Below the pieces are notes generated by a model that made no database searches, was not told the origin of the DNA, and saw only the letters and a program-made list of their open reading frames with translations. From NCBI GenBank assembly GCA_025358075.1, contig JANYKU010000182.1:1-64000 (forward strand): a stretch of DNA of 64,000 nt. The letters run 5' to 3'. Both the position numbers and the translations under genes were made by a program. Below, one piece after another: positions 1-9,695 of the stretch. The stretch is from Ilumatobacteraceae bacterium. GTDB taxonomy: Bacteria > Actinomycetota > Acidimicrobiia > Acidimicrobiales > Ilumatobacteraceae. The stretch's first letter is position 1, and every line of letters begins with the position of its first letter.

Positions 1-328
1 ATCTCGTAGCCGTGCATCGGGCGCTCGAGCAGCAACAGCAACGCTGCAGTTCGAACGTCGCCGCGCCCTCGACGCGGGCCTCGGCCCATCGGGGCGTCGG
101 GCCCGAAGCCGAAGCCGCGTCCGCGGCGCCCGCCTCGCCCGCGGCGTGGTCCGCTGAAGGACCCGCGGAAGTCGAGTGAATGATCGTGTTCGCCGGATCG
201 TGGATCCATTGGTGGAACTCTCTTTCTCTGTTCTGGTTCGTGTGAAGTGATGTAGTCACGATATATCGTTATTGCATCGTTCACAACTTCGATCACAAAA
301 AGATGCGACGGGGTAACCTCTCCACCCC

Positions 329-1609
329 ATGACCAAGATCGCCGTCATCGGCACCGGTTACGTGGGCCTCACCACAGGGGCGTGCTTCGCCCACATGGGG
401 CACCAGGTGGTCTGCGCCGACATCGACCCGGCCAAGGTCGAGAGCCTGCGCAACGGCGTGATCCCGATCGTCGAGCTCGGCTTGCAGGAGCTGGTCGAAG
501 AAGGCCTCGCCGGTGGCCGTCTGTCGTTCGTGCTCGGCGCGGCGAGCGCCGCCAAGGATTGCGAGATCGCCTTCCTCTGCGTGCCGACCCCACAGGGCGA
601 GGACGGCTCGGCAGATCTCAGCTACATCGAAACGGCGGCACGAGAGATCGGGCCCGTCCTTCCTTACGAGGCCGTCGTCGTCAACAAGTCGACCGTGCCC
701 GTTGGCAGCGCAACGAGCGTCGAGCGGGTGTTGGGCCGTCCCGACGTGAAGGTGGTGTCCAATCCCGAGTTCTTGCGCGAGGGCTCCGCGGTGCAGGACT
801 TCCTGCGGCCCGACCGCGTCGTCATCGGTTGCAACGATCAGGCTGCGGCGCTGAAGGTGTCCGCGTTGTACGACCGCATCAGCGCCCCAGTGATCATCAC
901 CGATCCTGCCTCCGCCGAGACCATCAAGTACGCGGCCAACGCGTTCTTGGCCACCAAGCTGAGCTTCATCAACGCCATCGCGGCGATCTGCGAGGGCGTC
1001 GGCGCGGATGTCAACGACGTCGTCGTCGGCATGGGCTCCGACAAGCGCATCGGTCAAGACTTCCTGAGGCCCGGTCCCGGTTGGGGCGGCAGTTGCTTCG
1101 GGAAGGATTCGCGAGCCTTGTTGAAGATCGCCAACGATGCCGGCTACCACTTCGATCTTCTCGACGGCGTCATCGCTGTCAACGAGGAACAGTTCGATCG
1201 TGTCACCGACAAGATCCGCGTCGCAGCCGGTGGCGATCTCAGCAAGTCGACCATCGCAGTGTGGGGGCTCACGTTCAAGGCTCGCACCGACGACCTTCGC
1301 GAGTCACCGTCGCTGGCAATCGTCGATCGCCTGATCACGGCCGGCGCAACCGTGCGCGCCTACGACCCCACCGTCCACTCCATGAAGGCTGGCGTGCCGT
1401 CGGGTACCACCATCGCCGACAGCGCGTACTCGGCATGCACCGGCGCCGACGTGCTGGCCGTTCTCACCGAATGGGACGAGTTCCGTTGGGTCGACATCGC
1501 CGAGGTGAAGGCCGCCATGCACGGCCGGGCAGTGGTCGATGCCCGCAACCTCTTGGAGCGCAACGACTGGCGACGCGCCGGCTTCGATTTCCAGGGCATC
1601 GGTCGCTGA
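329..1609 (+). CDS. ugd: UDP-glucose 6-dehydrogenase family protein
   Basis: N-terminal Rossmann motif MTKIAVIGTGYVGLTTGACFA; GGSCFGKD active-site region. Confidence 0.93.
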   Translation: MTKIAVIGTGYVGLTTGACFAHMGHQVVCADIDPAKVESLRNGVIPIVELGLQELVEEGLAGGRLSFVLGAASAAKDCEIAFLCVPTPQGEDGSADLSYIETAAREIGPVLPYEAVVVNKSTVPVGSATSVERVLGRPDVKVVSNPEFLREGSAVQDFLRPDRVVIGCNDQAAALKVSALYDRISAPVIITDPASAETIKYAANAFLATKLSFINAIAAICEGVGADVNDVVVGMGSDKRIGQDFLRPGPGWGGSCFGKDSRALLKIANDAGYHFDLLDGVIAVNEEQFDRVTDKIRVAAGGDLSKSTIAVWGLTFKARTDDLRESPSLAIVDRLITAGATVRAYDPTVHSMKAGVPSGTTIADSAYSACTGADVLAVLTEWDEFRWVDIAEVKAAMHGRAVVDARNLLERNDWRRAGFDFQGIGR

Positions 1610-1628
1610 ACCCGTAGAATCGTCGATC

Positions 1629-2663
1629 ATGACTCGGGCAGGAGCACGATCACTGTGGCTTGCCTGGCCTGCACTGCTCGTCGCGTGTTCGAGCTCACCA
1701 ACCGCCACTGCGACCACGGCGCCCTCGACGTCGGTCATAGAAGCCGCGGCCCCGACGGCGTCGGTCGCGCCGACAACGACGACGGCCGACACCACGCCGA
1801 CTTCTGGGCCGACTTCTGGGCCGACTTCTACGCCGGCTCCCACGGTGGCGCCTCCGTCCACCATCACCCCGATCGACCCATCGCTGTTGATCCCGCTGGC
1901 GATCGGCAACAAGGCGTTCCCCGCCCCCGCCGACGAACTGGCCAGCGAGCAACATGGATTCACCGGCGACCCCAACGCGACGTTGCAAGCGTGGTCGATC
2001 ACACCGATCGCAGTTCCCACCGGGCCCGACGTGCGACTGCTCGGGTTCGCACGCACCATCGGAATCAACTCGACGACCGCCACCTTCCTCACCGGGCCCA
2101 TCGATCCCGAGGCTGTGTTGACGACGATCGCCGCAGCCCTCGCACCGACGTCGACCTACAACGTCACCCGATCGACTCGAACCAACGGCTCCGCCACGAT
2201 CCACCGCTTCGACGCGCAGCCGACCACGGTGCAGGGCACCCCGCCGGGATGGTCGGTCGAAGCCAGCACGATCGATCAGCTCGGCATCGTGGGCATCACC
2301 CGCCACGACTACACCTTCGACAAGGTCGTGCCGACGTTCAACGACCTTCCGTCGCAGCTGCAGCCACAGGTCGCCAACCAAGACGCGATCGCGGTGACCA
2401 TCGGTGGTGCACTATCGAGCATCAACTACGAATTCGGCGTCACCGCGCTGGGCGATGTGCCGGCACATCGCACGCGCCTCACCTACGACATCGCCAGCGA
2501 CCTCCCCACGGCCACCACCAACCTCACCGCGCGGCTGACGACTGGATGGGACAGCAACCAGCTGCCCGACGCGGTGACCTTCACGTCGACGACGACCTCC
2601 GAGGTGTGGACGCTCGACGACTTCGGCGGCACCACCCATCTCACCTACGACACGGGAAGCTGA
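1629..2663 (+). CDS. Putative secreted lipoprotein, hypothetical
   Basis: Start MTRAGARSLWLAWPALLVACSSS (lipobox-like LLVAC) followed by a Thr/Pro-rich linker; start set internal to the 1539 ORF. Confidence 0.65.
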   Translation: MTRAGARSLWLAWPALLVACSSSPTATATTAPSTSVIEAAAPTASVAPTTTTADTTPTSGPTSGPTSTPAPTVAPPSTITPIDPSLLIPLAIGNKAFPAPADELASEQHGFTGDPNATLQAWSITPIAVPTGPDVRLLGFARTIGINSTTATFLTGPIDPEAVLTTIAAALAPTSTYNVTRSTRTNGSATIHRFDAQPTTVQGTPPGWSVEASTIDQLGIVGITRHDYTFDKVVPTFNDLPSQLQPQVANQDAIAVTIGGALSSINYEFGVTALGDVPAHRTRLTYDIASDLPTATTNLTARLTTGWDSNQLPDAVTFTSTTTSEVWTLDDFGGTTHLTYDTGS

Positions 2664-2664
2664 A

Positions 2665-3615
2665 ATGCGCCATCTGCTCGCCGGCGGTGGCGGATTCATC
2701 GGCTCACACCTCACCGAACTGTTGCTGAACCGCGGCGACGAGGTCGTGGTGATCGACAACTTCGCCACCGGTCGGCGACGCAACATCGCCCACCTCGCCG
2801 GCCATCCCAACTTCACCCTGATCGAACACGACATCACCACCACGTTGCCAGCGTTCGACGGTGGGTTCGACACCGTGCTCGATCTCGCCAGCCCGGCCTC
2901 ACCCACCGACTTCGCGACCATGCCGCTCGAGATCCTGGCCGTCGGCTCCATCGGCACACGCAACCTGCTCGACCTCGCCACCGCGGTCGGCGGGCGGTTC
3001 TTCCTGGCATCGACCAGCGAGGTCTACGGCGATCCCCTCGTGCACCCGCAACCCGAAACGTATTGGGGCAACGTCAGCTCGATCGGGCCGCGCAGCTGCT
3101 ACGACGAGGCCAAGCGGTTCAGCGAAGCAATCACCATGGCCTACCACCGCATGCACGGTCTCGAGGTACGCATCGCTCGGATCTTCAACACCTACGGCGA
3201 ACGGATGCGGCCCGACGACGGGCGGGTCGTCAACACGATGGTCGTTCAGGCGTTGCGCGGCGAGCCGATCACATTGCACGGCGATGGCTCGCAGACTCGC
3301 AGCTTCGTCCACGTCGCCGACGAGATCGTCGGGCTGACGGCGGTGCTCGACGGCAACCTCACCGGCCCCGTCAACGTCGGCAACCCCAGCGAGTTCACGA
3401 TCCGCCGGCTCGCAGAACTGATCATCGAGCTGACCCGGTCGCCCAGCGAGATCATCTCGATCCCACTGCCGCCAGAGCGTGAGGGCGACCCGGCCCAACG
3501 GTGCCCTGACATCACCCTGGTCAACAGCACCTACGGCTGGGCACCGACGATCGAACTCGTCGACGGGCTGGCCCGAATGATCCAGTGGTTCCGAACCGAG
3601 GAGGGGATCGTATGA
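2665..3615 (+). CDS. NAD-dependent epimerase/dehydratase, UDP-glucuronate decarboxylase-like
   Basis: GGGGFIGSHL Rossmann motif, YDEAKRFSE (YxxxK), ARIFNTYGERMRPDDGRVV. Confidence 0.88.
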   Translation: MRHLLAGGGGFIGSHLTELLLNRGDEVVVIDNFATGRRRNIAHLAGHPNFTLIEHDITTTLPAFDGGFDTVLDLASPASPTDFATMPLEILAVGSIGTRNLLDLATAVGGRFFLASTSEVYGDPLVHPQPETYWGNVSSIGPRSCYDEAKRFSEAITMAYHRMHGLEVRIARIFNTYGERMRPDDGRVVNTMVVQALRGEPITLHGDGSQTRSFVHVADEIVGLTAVLDGNLTGPVNVGNPSEFTIRRLAELIIELTRSPSEIISIPLPPEREGDPAQRCPDITLVNSTYGWAPTIELVDGLARMIQWFRTEEGIV

Positions 3616-4601
3616 GCATCCTGGTCACCGGCGGAGCCGGCTACATCGGCTCGCACACCGTGCGTCGTCTCACGGCCCTCGGGCATGAGGTGGTCGTCCT
3701 CGACTCGATGGAATACGGCCACCGCGACGCCGTGATCGAGGCCGAACTCGTCGAAGGCAACATTGCCGATCTCGACCTCGTCGTCGAGCTGTGCACACGA
3801 CGTGACGTCACCCAAGTCGTGCACTTCGCGGCGTACAAGAGCGTGGGCGAATCGATGGAGCAGCCGTCGCGCTACTGGCTGAACAACGTGACGGGCACGG
3901 TCAAGTTGGTCGAGGCGATGCTGACCGCGGGCGTCAAGGACATCGTCTTCTCGTCGTCGTGCTCGGTGTACGGCACACCCGCGGTGGTGCCGGTCACCGA
4001 GGATGCGCCGATCCAGCCCGAGAGCGTGTACGCCGAGTCGAAGGCCACGACCGAGCGCATCCTGCATTGGTACGGCGTCAGCCATGGCCTGCGGTCGGTC
4101 AGCCTCCGTTACTTCAACGCCGCGGGTGCCAGCGCCGACAGCCGGATCGGCGAGGACTGGGCGCAATCGCTCAACCTCATCCCATTGGTGATGAAGGCCA
4201 CGCTCGGGAAGGGCCCGGCGGTGAAGGTCTTCGGCATGGATTACTCAACACCCGACGGGACCTGCATCCGCGATTACATCCACGTCGACGATCTCGCCGA
4301 CGCCCACGTAAAGGCGCTCGACCATCTCGGAGCCGGCGGCAGCTCAACGGCGCTCAACGTCGGCACCGGCCGCGGCAGCAGCGTGATGGAAGTGATCAAC
4401 GCCACCGAGCGGTTGACGGGTCGATCGGTCCCGTGGCAGGTAGCCCCCCGGCGAGCCGGTGACCCGGTTGCGGTGTACGCCGATCCGACCCGGGCCCGCG
4501 AGGAGCTGGGCTGGTATCCCGAACACGGCCTCGACGACATCGTCGCCTCGGCGTGGCAGTGGCACTGCACCCACCTCGACGGCTACGACGACTCGCCCTG
4601 A
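3612..4601 (+). CDS. galE: UDP-glucose 4-epimerase
   Basis: MSILVTGGAGYIGSHTVRRL, YAESKATTE, SLRYFNAAGA; ATG overlaps the upstream stop. Confidence 0.93.
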   Translation: MSILVTGGAGYIGSHTVRRLTALGHEVVVLDSMEYGHRDAVIEAELVEGNIADLDLVVELCTRRDVTQVVHFAAYKSVGESMEQPSRYWLNNVTGTVKLVEAMLTAGVKDIVFSSSCSVYGTPAVVPVTEDAPIQPESVYAESKATTERILHWYGVSHGLRSVSLRYFNAAGASADSRIGEDWAQSLNLIPLVMKATLGKGPAVKVFGMDYSTPDGTCIRDYIHVDDLADAHVKALDHLGAGGSSTALNVGTGRGSSVMEVINATERLTGRSVPWQVAPRRAGDPVAVYADPTRAREELGWYPEHGLDDIVASAWQWHCTHLDGYDDSP

Positions 4602-5410
4602 CGCTGCCGGTCGAGCCAACCGAGCAACACGGCGACGGCCCGCGGGTCGTGCCGAAGACGGTGGCCGGCACCGGGGATCAAGCGCAGCTCGGCCGCGCCG
4701 TGAGCCTCGGCCAACTGCCGCGCGTCGACCGTCGGAACAATGTCGTCGTCGTCACCGTGCATGACCAGCAACGGTCGCGGCGCCAGTCGGCGAGCGGCAT
4801 CCGCCGGCCGGAAGCGACGCAACTCACGTGCCCACTCGTCGAACGACGGCGGGAAGCTCGGGGTGCGGATCGCGCCGATCTCGCGGGCATGTTCGAGGAA
4901 CCGCCGCGGCTGCGCTGCCCAGTCGTCGAAATCTGCTCGCGGGCTCAACAGCGCCGCGCCACGGACTCGCGGATCGTCGGCGGCGACACACATGACCACC
5001 GAGCCACCGGTGTTCGTGCCGACCAACCAGATTCCGGTCGGCCCGGCCTCGTCGATGAGGTGGTTGATGGCGGCTCGCAGGTCGTCGACCCAACCCTGCA
5101 ACGAGAAGTCGCCCTCGCTCGTCCCACATCCGCGAAACATGAACGTCATCGCCACCCAGCCGAGCTCGTTGGCCATCCGATCGATCAGCTCCGGAAAGGT
5201 GCCGGCGCTCTGTCGCGCATCGAGCGGACCGATCGGGAACCCATGACACAGGATCAATCCCGGCAACGGCCCGTGGCGGCCTGCCGGACGCGCCAAGTAG
5301 CGGGACAGAACGAGGTCGCCGGACTTGAACTCGCCGTTCACATTCTCTGGCTCATGCCCTTGGCTTGCGTTGGCGACGCACGAGTCCAGTGCGGGCCAAC
5401 GTGTACCCAC
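4583..5410 (-). CDS. Alpha/beta hydrolase family protein
   Basis: LILCHGFP, LVGTNTGGSV nucleophile region, MHGDDDDIVP; true start probably internal. Confidence 0.75.
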   Translation of the reverse strand: MGTRWPALDSCVANASQGHEPENVNGEFKSGDLVLSRYLARPAGRHGPLPGLILCHGFPIGPLDARQSAGTFPELIDRMANELGWVAMTFMFRGCGTSEGDFSLQGWVDDLRAAINHLIDEAGPTGIWLVGTNTGGSVVMCVAADDPRVRGAALLSPRADFDDWAAQPRRFLEHAREIGAIRTPSFPPSFDEWARELRRFRPADAARRLAPRPLLVMHGDDDDIVPTVDARQLAEAHGAAELRLIPGAGHRLRHDPRAVAVLLGWLDRQRQGESS

Positions 5411-5597
5411 GGTTGCGTGCCTCGACCAGCGTGTCGGGGCCGAAACACAAGCCGGTTTCGGCGTCGACGATGTCGTCGATCACCGCCGCGTCATCCCATG
5501 AATCGAGGTCGTAGACCAACTGCGTGCGCTTGTCTCCCAGGAACCTGGTGTGCTCGAAACGCGACGGTCGCTGCATGTCGCCCGACGCTAGCGCCAA
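5352..5597 (-). CDS. Hypothetical small protein
   Basis: 81-aa ORF with normal composition, near the upstream hydrolase. Confidence 0.5.
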   Translation of the reverse strand: MALASGDMQRPSRFEHTRFLGDKRTQLVYDLDSWDDAAVIDDIVDAETGLCFGPDTLVEARNRGYTLARTGLVRRQRKPRA

Positions 5598-5622
5598 GAT
5601 CGGTCGATGCGAAGATGAGCCG

Positions 5623-6294
5623 GTGCCCTCCCCCGTCGAGTTCTACTTCGACCCGATGTGCCCGTGGGCCTATCAGACTTCGCTGTGGATCCGTGACGTT
5701 CGGTCCCAGATCGACCTCGAGATCACCTGGAGGTTCTTCTCGCTGGAGGAGATCAACCGGCCCGAGGGCAAGCGGCATCCGTGGGAACGACCGTTGGCGT
5801 ACGGCTGGACGCCGATGCGCGTCGCTGCATGGTTGCGACGAATCGACATGGACCTGTGTGATCGGTGGTACGCGGCCTGTGGGCACGCACTCCACGTCGA
5901 GGGTCGGCGGTTCTACGAGCGTGACGTTGCCCTCCAACTTCTCGATTCGATCGGCGCACCTTCGAGGGCGTGGGACGACGCGCTGGCCGATCTCACCACT
6001 CACGACGACGTGCGCGCCGACCACGATCACGCGGTCGCCACCTATGGCGCATTCGGCGTGCCGATCATCATCCTGCCCAACGAACGTGCCGTGTTCGGCC
6101 CCGTCGTGGTACCCGCGCCCGCCGGCGCGGCCGCGCTGCGCTTGTGGGAGCTGTGCATCGCCTACTCGGAGATCGACGGACTGTTCGAGCTCAAGACTCC
6201 CAAGACGCACGCCGATCTGCGAATGATCGCCAGCACGTTCCAGCCCTACTTGGTAGCGCGCCAGTGGGCAACCATCCAGAACCCCGCACCGTGA
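5623..6294 (+). CDS. DsbA-family thioredoxin-fold oxidoreductase
   Basis: FYFDPMCPWAYQTSLW N-terminus; GTG start chosen. Confidence 0.75.
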   Translation: MPSPVEFYFDPMCPWAYQTSLWIRDVRSQIDLEITWRFFSLEEINRPEGKRHPWERPLAYGWTPMRVAAWLRRIDMDLCDRWYAACGHALHVEGRRFYERDVALQLLDSIGAPSRAWDDALADLTTHDDVRADHDHAVATYGAFGVPIIILPNERAVFGPVVVPAPAGAAALRLWELCIAYSEIDGLFELKTPKTHADLRMIASTFQPYLVARQWATIQNPAP

Positions 6295-6301
6295 GGCAGC
6301 C

Positions 6302-7108
6302 ATGATCCCCACCGACCTGATCGACAACCTCGAGGCTGTCTGGCGGTCGACTTCGGCATTGGGTGCCGAGCTCGACGAGCGCGAGTGGAAGCTGCCAACC
6401 GATCTGCCCGGCTGGACTGTGCAAGACAACCTCGCCCACTTGATCGGCACCGAGCGGATGCTGCAAGGTCTCCCAGCCGCGGCGACGCCGGCCGAGATGG
6501 GGAGCTACGTCAAGAACCCGATCGGACAGTTCAACGAGGCCGAGGTCGAGGCTCGCCGCGGTTGCACCGGCAGCGAAGTGCTGGCCGAGTGGAATGCGCT
6601 CGCCGCACTGCGCCTGGCCACCCTGCGCGCTGCCGACGAGTCGCAGTTCGCCAAGGAGATGATGAACCCGACCGGACCGGGCACGATGGCCGACTTCCTG
6701 CACATCCGTGTGCTCGATTGCTGGATCCACGAGCAAGACATGCGCCGCGCCGTCGACCGGCCCGGCCACATGGCGGGCCCGGCAGCGGAGCACACGATCG
6801 ATCGCCTGCTGCGCACGATCCCGATGGTGGTCGGCAAGCGAGCGGCGACACCGGAGGGCGGCGCGGTGATCCTCGACATCAGCGGAGACGTGAACCGGCA
6901 TGTGGTGTGCGAGGTCAACGGTGGCCGGGCGGCGATCGTCGATGCAGCAACGCACGAACCACTCGCCGCGATCCGCCTCGATCCGGAGACGTTCATCGTG
7001 CTGGCGACCGGTCGGCGCGGCGCCGAGTCGATCGCCGAACGAATCGAGATCACCGGCGACGAATCACTCGGTCGGCGCGTCGTCGACAACCTCAACATGA
7101 TGATCTAG
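6302..7108 (+). CDS. Maleylpyruvate isomerase-family mycothiol-dependent enzyme
   Basis: GWTVQDNLAHLIGTERML and WIHEQDMRRAVDRPGH, typical of the DinB-like mycothiol enzymes. Confidence 0.85.
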   Translation: MIPTDLIDNLEAVWRSTSALGAELDEREWKLPTDLPGWTVQDNLAHLIGTERMLQGLPAAATPAEMGSYVKNPIGQFNEAEVEARRGCTGSEVLAEWNALAALRLATLRAADESQFAKEMMNPTGPGTMADFLHIRVLDCWIHEQDMRRAVDRPGHMAGPAAEHTIDRLLRTIPMVVGKRAATPEGGAVILDISGDVNRHVVCEVNGGRAAIVDAATHEPLAAIRLDPETFIVLATGRRGAESIAERIEITGDESLGRRVVDNLNMMI

Positions 7109-7639
7109 GTCTCTCGACTCATCGCCGGCGTCGATTCGGGCCGCCGGCGCCTGTCCCGGCGCCAGCGCTGCTCGCGTCTCGCCGAGCTCCGTCGCGGTGG
7201 CCTGTGGACCCACTGCCCCGATCGCCTCGAAGTAGGCGTGGTGGGCATCGACGACCCGAACGACATCGACGTCGTCGAGGATCTCGATGCCGTTACGTTC
7301 GGCCTCGCCGAACAGGAAACCGGTGAGCGTGTCTTCCGTGACCACCACCGGTGTGGTGATGTCTTGGCGGCGGTCGACCACGTTCGATGGCTGCAACCCC
7401 TTGGCGTGCAACCACCGCATGTGGAAGGTCAGCAGTTGCTCCAACTCGTCGGGGGTCAGGCGGGCTTGGGTGTCGGACGGCAGATACTCGGCGACGAACT
7501 CGACGGCCTCATCGACGATGTACACCGAGCGCGGCGCGACCGAATCCAACCGGCGCGCCTCACGACCGACGACCACCGCGGCGATGACGAAGGTGCACAG
7601 CGCGCCGGCGATGATCAGGATGAGGGTGATGGCCGGCAT
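7064..7639 (-). CDS. Hypothetical membrane-anchored protein
   Basis: N-terminal TM segment ITLILIIAGALCTFVIAAVVVG; converges on the preceding gene with a 45-bp 3' overlap. Confidence 0.6.
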   Translation of the reverse strand: MPAITLILIIAGALCTFVIAAVVVGREARRLDSVAPRSVYIVDEAVEFVAEYLPSDTQARLTPDELEQLLTFHMRWLHAKGLQPSNVVDRRQDITTPVVVTEDTLTGFLFGEAERNGIEILDDVDVVRVVDAHHAYFEAIGAVGPQATATELGETRAALAPGQAPAARIDAGDESRDLDHHVEVVDDAPTE

Positions 7640-7663
7640 CGAGGCTCACCCTAGCGATCGAGG

Positions 7664-8554
7664 TCAGAACAAGTACCCGATCACGTCGATGACGAAGTGC
7701 GTCGAGTTGGCTCCGGCCGTCACCTTCACCCGACCGCTGGCATCGACAGCCACGGTGGTGCTGACGGCAACGTTCTCGCCCGCTGTCGACCAGTTGATGC
7801 TGCTCGTCGACGGCTCGAGGATCGCTGCGCTGTACAGCTTCAAGAACCCGCCGTTGCCCGACGTCGATGTGACCGTGAGCGTGACCATCGCGGCGGTGGC
7901 ACCTGGCGGAACCGCGATGAAGCTTGCACCCAGCGCGTCTTTGCCCGTCGCCAGATTGATGTTCCGCGTCTCGGACGCGGCGATCTTGACGCCGGAGTTG
8001 TCGCGAGAGTCGTACGCCCGCAGCGGCACCGGCAGGAGATGCAACTCGCCTGCGGGAGCGGGCCCGGCAGCCAACTGACCTCGAATGGCTCCATTGAGGA
8101 AGCCGGCGGTGATCACGTTGACGTAGTAGTCCGACGGATTAGCGAGGATCGCATCGAGCGTCGCCGGCGGAGCCGCAACGCATCCTGTGGCGGAAGTGGC
8201 GCCGAGATTGGCGAAGGGCATGAACGACACAACGGGCACGCCACCCGCGGCATGTTCGATGTGCACGTCTGTCGGAGTCGCAATGCCGGTGTACGTGAGG
8301 TCCCAACAGACCTGGGCGTTGGTCGCGTCAACGACATCCAACGTGACGGCTGCGGTACCGGATCCGCTTGCGTTGCCAGACAACGCCGGCAGCACTTTGG
8401 CACTCGACAATTGGGCAAGGTACGGGGTTTGCGCTACCCGCAAGTAGCTCAGCGTGCCCTGATTGCTGCGGGCGTTGCCGAAGGCGATGCTCGGAATCGC
8501 GATCGCCGCGGTCATTCCGACCGCGGCCATAGCGATCAATGATTTCGTTTGCAT
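7664..8554 (-). CDS. Secreted CHRD-domain protein with C-terminal VIDVIGYLF module
   Basis: Signal-like N-terminus; CHRD-type AVTLDVVDATNAQVCWDLTYTGI; C-terminal module shared with the downstream paralogue. Confidence 0.75.
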   Translation of the reverse strand: MQTKSLIAMAAVGMTAAIAIPSIAFGNARSNQGTLSYLRVAQTPYLAQLSSAKVLPALSGNASGSGTAAVTLDVVDATNAQVCWDLTYTGIATPTDVHIEHAAGGVPVVSFMPFANLGATSATGCVAAPPATLDAILANPSDYYVNVITAGFLNGAIRGQLAAGPAPAGELHLLPVPLRAYDSRDNSGVKIAASETRNINLATGKDALGASFIAVPPGATAAMVTLTVTSTSGNGGFLKLYSAAILEPSTSSINWSTAGENVAVSTTVAVDASGRVKVTAGANSTHFVIDVIGYLF

Positions 8555-8656
8555 GGGGGTCCCCTGTCTCGTACCGAAGAACGGTCGAGAGGACCCTAGG
8601 CGACGGAGTCGGCGCCGAGGTCTCAGAGAGGAGACCCCGGCGCCGGACTCAGTCCG

Positions 8657-9589
8657 TCAGAACAGGTAGCCGATGACGTCGACCACGAAGTTCGTCGGAT
8701 TCGCTCCGTCGGTGATCTTCACCCGACCGGAAGCATCCACTGCGACCTGTGTGGTGACCGCCAGGTTCTGGCCGGCACCAGTCCAGTTGATGCTGCTGGT
8801 CGACGGAGGCGTGCCGAGTGCTGCGGTGTACAGCTTCAAGAAGCCTCCAGGGCTGTTGGCAATGGACGTATCAGTGACGGTCAAGGTCACGATCGCCCCA
8901 GTTGCTCCCGGCGGCACGGCAAGGACCGTGGCATTTGCCGAGTCCTTACCCGTGGCCAAGCTGACGGTGCGGGTTGTGTTCAGCGCGATCGGTCCGTCAA
9001 GATCACGGGAGTCATAAGCGCGCAGCGGGGCCGGCAACAGGTGAGCTTCACCGGCTGGCGGCGGCCCAGCGGCCAACTGACCGCGGATGGCTCCGGCAGG
9101 GAAGGTGGTGGTGTGTACGTTCACATAGAACCCGGCGGGATTGGCCTCGATCTGGGTAGCGAGAATTCCGCCGCCCACCGTTTCGGGGAGGACAGCAGCA
9201 CCTACGGGCGCACAGCCTGTCGCACCCGTAGCCGTGATGTTGCCGAACGGAAGCACGATGTTCCCATTGGTCCCAGCGGCGCCGCGGTGGATATGAGACG
9301 CAGTCACGGTGCCCGTGAGCCCGCTGTAGGAAAGGTCCCAACACACGGTGGCTCCGTCGGTGTTGCTGAGGGGATTGGTGATGTCGAAGGTCACGGCCGC
9401 GCCGCCGATGCCGAGGGGTTCACCCGGGGGCGTTTCGGCTGATGCACCGGTTAGACGAGCCACGTACGGTGTTTGTGCAGCTTGCGTGGTGCTCGTGTTG
9501 CTTCTTGCGTTACCAAGTGCGATGGAGGGTATTGCGATGGCTGCAGCGCAGCCGACCGCGGCCATACAGGCCAGGGTTCGTTTTTGCAT
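8657..9589 (-). CDS. Secreted CHRD-domain protein, tandem paralogue
   Basis: AVTFDITNPLSNTDGATVCWDLSYSGLTGTVTASHIHRGAAGTNG; same C-terminal module as 7664..8554. Confidence 0.78.
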   Translation of the reverse strand: MQKRTLACMAAVGCAAAIAIPSIALGNARSNTSTTQAAQTPYVARLTGASAETPPGEPLGIGGAAVTFDITNPLSNTDGATVCWDLSYSGLTGTVTASHIHRGAAGTNGNIVLPFGNITATGATGCAPVGAAVLPETVGGGILATQIEANPAGFYVNVHTTTFPAGAIRGQLAAGPPPAGEAHLLPAPLRAYDSRDLDGPIALNTTRTVSLATGKDSANATVLAVPPGATGAIVTLTVTDTSIANSPGGFLKLYTAALGTPPSTSSINWTGAGQNLAVTTQVAVDASGRVKITDGANPTNFVVDVIGYLF

Positions 9590-9695
9590 TTTCAGTTCCT
9601 TCCAATTGGATGGGGGGTCAATATCACCCGTTCGTGAGTACCCAATGTGGAAGGAGGGCTAAACCCCCGGCGACGGCGTGGCCGCGCCGACTGCG

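Noticed and set aside
1-183. Possible 3' end of an upstream gene
   Set aside because: Two frames read openly to different stops and none gives a recognisable C-terminus.
1799-1840. Short tandem repeat ACTTCTGGGCCG in the lipoprotein gene
   Set aside because: Encodes an ordinary TSGPTSGPTSTP linker; low interest.
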